This document shows positions 59,629-64,000 of a stretch of DNA of 64,000 nucleotides, piece by piece. The position numbers were made by a program, and so were the translations under genes. The notes beneath the pieces are model-generated. The model was not told where the DNA came from. It saw only the letters and a program-made list of their open reading frames with translations, and did not search any database. Where the stretch lies: contig OX393578.1 in NCBI GenBank assembly GCA_947652605.1, positions 41,483,470-41,547,469 of the forward strand. Direction: 5' to 3'. Within the stretch, counting starts at the first letter, position 1; each line of letters begins with the position of its first letter. The stretch comes from Elmis aenea (lineage: Eukaryota; Arthropoda; Insecta; Coleoptera; Elmidae).

Positions 59629-62600
59629 ATGTTGAAGGTATGAATAGCTGCTATTTTTCTTAATTTTTTGGTAATGTTTCATAAAAAAATACTTAAAAAT
59701 AATTATTGTAGCTTTTTGCTAAAATCTTATTTTGATTGTAAGTCATTTGGCAAAAATTTAAATTTTTTTAAGTTTTTGTCTAATTTAGTAATTTACACTG
59801 AAAAATTAAAGTTAATTGCTTAAAAATAAAAAGCGATTTACACATATCTTTATAGCAGTGATATAAACTAAATAATTGTTTTGAAAATTCAATTGAAAAT
59901 GGTATCAAAACTATATCTTTGCAGTATTAATCGGTTCGTTAATATTGTGTTTTATTGTTGTAGCATAATTTTAATACCACCATTATGTGTTTTGGAATTC
60001 ACTAAAAAAATTAGCTTCATTTGTTATTTGAATGATACGTGCTAATTTAGTTAGGTACATGTGTTAAAATAAATTAAAAAATTCGAAATCCAAAACGTAT
60101 ACAGTTTAAATATCTACATCTACAAGGAAACCGAATTTCACAGTAAATAACTACATGAAGAAACATTTTAATTAAAGGATAGTATTTTTATCTAAACGTA
60201 AAACTTTTCAAAAAGATTTAAATTTTACTCCATTGATTTTTAATTGTCATGTTAGGTATGAGTTACATCTCACTACGAATTATTTTACTTTATATTAGAT
60301 TTAAAATCTTATCCTTAGTAACTGATTGCCAAAAAAATGCAGACAGCTTTATAGCTATTGCTTTAAAAAAATTCAAATCTGTTATGCCACGTCTTGGCTG
60401 TTAAAAATTGTACCAATAATTACATAATTAGTGTAATTAATTAAGATTTCAGAAATTTTTGCTAAATTATAGTTGCGTCGATACCGTAATATACAGGGTG
60501 ATGCAAATTCGAGGGCGACCATGGGGATCTCGCTTATTACTGAAGATAGAGGGTAGATTCAAATTTGGCAGATGCTAAATTTTATGCTTATTAATAACAG
60601 ATTTGAAATATCTTCAACCGTTTTTAAAAAAATTTAAAAAAACTGAACAATTGACTTTTTGTTTTTTCGCTATAACTTTTTTATTTATAATTTTTTTTTT
60701 AATCTGTAAAAAAACTTTTACATGCCCACTTTTTATTTTACTTTTAATGGTGCCATCAACTTTTTGCTGCACCTTGTTAGGTACCTACTAACTTTCAAAT
60801 TTCTTATGGGTGACAAACTTGATTTTCATCCAGTTAGCTAGAACTTTTTTTCTGATTTTAAAAATGTATGGCATGATTATGTTATTTACATAAACAACAT
60901 ATTTATTTGAAACAAAAGGTTTTCATTTATTCAACTTATCTAATAACTAGATAAAAATCAAGTTTGTCGCCCATAAGTAATTTAAAAGTTAGTATCTATA
61001 AAACAAAACGAAATCGACACTGCAAAAAAATTGTTGGCACCATTAAAAGTAAAAAAAAAGTGGCCATGTAAAAGTTTTTACAGATAAAAAAAATATATAA
61101 ATAAAAAAGTTGTAGGTAGCAAAAAACAGTAATTTTTTCAGTTTTTTTCAATTTTTTCAAAAACAGTTGAAGATATTTCAAATCTGTTTTGATATTATTA
61201 ATAAGCATAAAATTTAGCAACTTTGCCAAAATTAAACTTACCCTCCATCTTCAATAATAAGCGAGATCCCCATGGTCGCTCTCAAATTTGAATCACCCTG
61301 CATACATGAAAAAAATTGATTTAACGTACGATTAATAGCGCATAGCCTTACTGTCAAAAAATATTTTTTTTTAATCTTAAACAAACATTTGTTAACTTTA
61401 ACAAGACAAAAATTAAAATTCTAAGACTTATAATCTTGTGCTCTAAGAGTTGATAAATATTGTGTCTGACCAAGATAAATTTAAATTATCATTAAGAGGA
61501 AATAATAAATAGTACATACTTTTAATTTAACTGCCGGTTTATGTGTTGATATTAGTAATAGGAGCATGTAATTAATAAAAAACTTTTCTGCAAAACAATT
61601 TCGAAGAGACATTGCTTGTTTGCAAAGCATTCACTTTACAAATAACTTCTTGTTAAGTGTTAGATTACATAATAATCAAACCAAAGGTATAATCATTAAT
61701 TTTTATTAGTACGTTGTTATCAAAGTCCTATTTTATTAGGCATTAACATTGTGGTCGTTACTAGGGATTGTAAATTTACCGACTTTTTGAATTACCGGTA
61801 AATCATATTATTATATATATTTATATTATATTGTTTCTTTTTAGATTTTTTGCGGTTACTAACATTTTTAATGTAGTTTTCGGAGTTTATCCACGTCTCC
61901 CCTATAGTGAAAGCTTGCCGAAACGTCGAGCCAATTTAAATGTTACCCGGATAAACTCCGAAAACCATATTAAAAATAAATATATTTATATACATTTACT
62001 TATTATGGAACTGATTGAGATAGTTGAAGCCTAAACTATCCCAATTAGTTTCATACAATATAATAGTTAACAGCCATTAACGTATCTAATATATTTTTAT
62101 GTAATATTAATATAACACAATATAAAATGACAATATATAATATATAAAATAAAAATATTACAAAAAATATAATCCAGCATTACAAAAAACACATGAAAAT
62201 AAAACTATTCTGAACATAAAATATAAAATGATTTAACATAATATACCTATGTTGTCAAACTATTAACAATATTTTTTATTTTAAACTTTTCTTAAAAAAT
62301 AACCACGTAGAAAATATAATTTATCTTAACTATCGTCTCCTAATTGCGACCTAATTTTTGTACAAAATAATCCAGCCGCGGAAAAAGCTTTTTCGGATTC
62401 TACTACACTTGTTGGTCGAGTAGTGAGTAAACAATCAAACAATCATATGCCATTTGTATGCTTTCCCCTTATTTTTTCTCTTTGAAAATACGTCATTTTT
62501 TTTTCGATTGTTTGATTTAGATTTTTATCATTATTAGAAGGAGATTGTAAAATTACCGGAATTACCGGTAAAAAACTGGCAAATTACCGGTCAAATTTGA

Positions 62601-63591
62601 AGAGCATTTTTTACGATTTATTACAATCCCTAGTCGTGTAGTGAGAGTAAACAATCATATGCCATTTGTATGATTTCCCCTTTTTTTTCTCTTTGAAAAT
62701 ACGTCAATTTTTTTTCGATTATTTGATTTAGATTTTTATCATGATTAGAAAAAAATTGTAAAATTACCGGAATTACCGGTAAAAAACTGGAAAATTACCG
62801 GTAAAATTTGAAGAGTATTTTTTGCGATTAACCGGTAAACCGGTTATTACAATCCCTAGTCGTTACATTAAACAATATTTCACTTTTAATCATATACTTT
62901 TGCATTTTGTTTTTAGTTTTGTCTGTGTAAATTGAGCAAAAAACTATATTTTATTGTTTATGTCGTTGTTGTGTCATTTGCATAAAAACCGGATTTATTT
63001 TAATTATTTAAGCCAATAATGTATTTGTTTATCGAATATGTCATAGTGCATGTGATATTAATGGTTGTAGTCAACATTATTGATCGTAAAATACAGGCAG
63101 AATAAATGTGCTTATATTTGTTAACTGCATAGGTGTTTCAATAAAGTACGTTTCTGTAATTTTGTTATTCAGTATTTTAATGAAGGGAGCTCTATGTTTG
63201 GAACTTCTAAGTATTTCATTCTTAATTATTAACAGGATATCCACAAAATTTAAATGTCAATAGGTGTAGTATTTATTTTCATATATTTTTTCAGGAAGTT
63301 ATTTTACTATTCTTTGCGGGTATTGCCACTATCATGGCGTTCCCAGCAAATGAAGCTATTCAAACCCCTCCAAAAAGTCTTGCTGTAACAACTATTGATG
63401 ACGATGAACATAATCTAGGCGTTGAAGAAGATTCAGAAAGTCTCGAAACAGCGGAATCTGCTAATCCACATTGGGGAGGCGGCGGTTGGGGCGGCGGCGG
63501 TGGCTGGGGTGGTGGATGGGGTGGAGGATGGGGAGGTGGGCATCATCATCACCATGGACATCACCATCATCATCATGGCTGGGGTCGTTAA
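59629..63591 (+). CDS. Gene K: secreted Gly/Trp/His-rich protein, two exons
   Basis: Exon 1 (59629-59637, M-L-K, donor GTATGA) joins exon 2 (63295-63591, acceptor TTTTTTCAG) across a 3657-bp phase-0 intron, giving 101 residues. Signal core V-I-L-L-F-F-A-G-I-A, then M-A|F-P-A-N-E. The pro-region is acidic (D-D-D-E, E-E-D-S-E-S) and ends L-E-T-A-E-S-A-N-P-H-W. The tail has W-G-G-G units, then five His, Gly, six His, and G-W-G-R. The poly-His end suggests metal binding (inference). The exon 1 link is less certain than elsewhere because the intron is long and carries two transposons, but the M-L-K/TATA pattern fits. Confidence 0.8.
60494..61300. mobile_element. Foldback MITE in the intron of gene K
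   Basis: Starts TA|CAGGGTGATGCAAATTCGAG and ends in the inverse at 61300. Arms are about 370 bp (ATGGGGATCTCGCTTATTA...). It is a relative of 12019-12508 and 41639-43132. The ORFs inside mirror each other. Confidence 0.75.
61762..62858 (-). mobile_element. hAT element with TTACCGGTAA repeats and transposase remnant
   Basis: Starts TAGGGATTGTAAATTTACCG and ends ACCGGTTATTACAATCCCTA, with GTCGTTAC on both sides (61754-61761, 62859-62866). On the minus strand near 62430-62330 a stretch reads T-S-V-V-E-S-E-K-A-F-S-A-A-G, the hAT C-terminal dimerisation region, ended by a stop and followed by L-Y-F-L. An internal partial repeat of the right end lies at about 62560-62640. Confidence 0.8.
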
Positions 63592-63669
63592 GTAATTGAT
63601 TTAGTGATGTTAATGATGTTAAAAACATGTAATAATTTTTGTATTTGTACATTAGTAATTAATTTTGTT

Positions 63670-63675
63670 AATAAA
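63670..63675 (+). terminator. poly(A) signal of gene K
   Basis: AATAAA, 79 bp past the stop, followed by TCAGCAAAA. Confidence 0.65.
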
Positions 63676-64000
63676 AATCAGCAAAACTTAAGCTTGATTT
63701 TTTTTTGTGTCAAAATATCAAAAAATAAATTCATAAGAGACTTTTTGCCGACCGTTGATTTTAAAATGTCTGTTTTTACACATAGGTATCGCTCAGCATA
63801 TATCTGCTTTTTTAATTTTATTGGGACTGTTACAAAAATGTATTTCCATAAAAAATTGAAACTATTGATAGTATGTAGGTACATCTTAAATTTTTGTTAT
63901 CAAAAATAATTTTTATGTATTTCTATAAAATAACTTAACGTTCATTTCAATTTCAAATGTAACACCAAATAAAAGTTTAGGAAATTTTAAATATGCTTAT
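63676..64000. other. Right edge of the window, no gene seen
   Basis: A+T-rich sequence. The overlapping ORFs on both strands have no supporting signal. Confidence 0.5.

Overview
This window looks like insect nuclear DNA, possibly from a beetle. It is strongly A+T-rich and full of short DNA transposons (hAT, Tc1/mariner, piggyBac and many foldback MITEs). Its genes have the insect layout in which a tiny first exon carries the first residues of a signal peptide. The order is inferred from general resemblance only. I saw no housekeeping gene, tRNA, rRNA, CRISPR array or prokaryotic signal.

The genes form one family: 13 members, 12 apparently intact and one truncated. Each has a TATA box, a 5' exon coding only M-x-K (M-K, M-M-K or M-M-L-K in two cases), a phase-0 GT-AG intron, and a second exon. 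The second exon encodes the hydrophobic core of the signal peptide, usually an A-[F/I/L]-P step at the predicted cleavage point, a short hydrophilic pro-region, the motif A-E-[S/T]-[A/G], and a low-complexity Gly-rich tail. I call them A to K by position. Because the start codon sits in a 6-12 bp exon, single-frame ORF prediction misses every true start.

Layout: A(-) and B(+) form a head-to-head pair (121-5504), tandemly duplicated as C(-) and D(+) (6915-12930). E(+) at 17.7-19.2 kb and F(+) at 22.3-23.8 kb are single genes; F carries three CX4C modules. G1(-) and H1(+) (27.2-31.9 kb) were duplicated in tandem as G2(-) and H2(+) (34.4-41.3 kb). The breakpoint fell inside exon 2 of H, so H1 is truncated. 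I(-) at 44.4-46.5 kb is a 612-residue member built of G-G-G-G-S-x units with a Tyr/Gly-rich tail. J(+) and K(+) (54.4-55.7 and 59.5-63.7 kb) are a related pair with an A-E-S-A-N-P motif and Trp-rich or His-rich tails.

Between and inside the genes lie transposon remains. These include a decayed piggyBac (48.5-49.75 kb), three Tc1/mariner transposase fragments, several hATs with 8-bp target duplications, a 1.5-kb near-perfect hairpin (41.6-43.1 kb), and a repeated element with GGGGAGACCGGGG ends. Comparing the two G/H units dates four insertions after the duplication.

Function is not settled by the sequence. All intact members look secreted. The micro-exon and the divergent pairs recall insect cuticle and chorion genes, while the Gly/His-rich tails recall beetle Gly-rich antimicrobial peptides (holotricin-3/tenecin-3 type). 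Glue or silk proteins are a further possibility.
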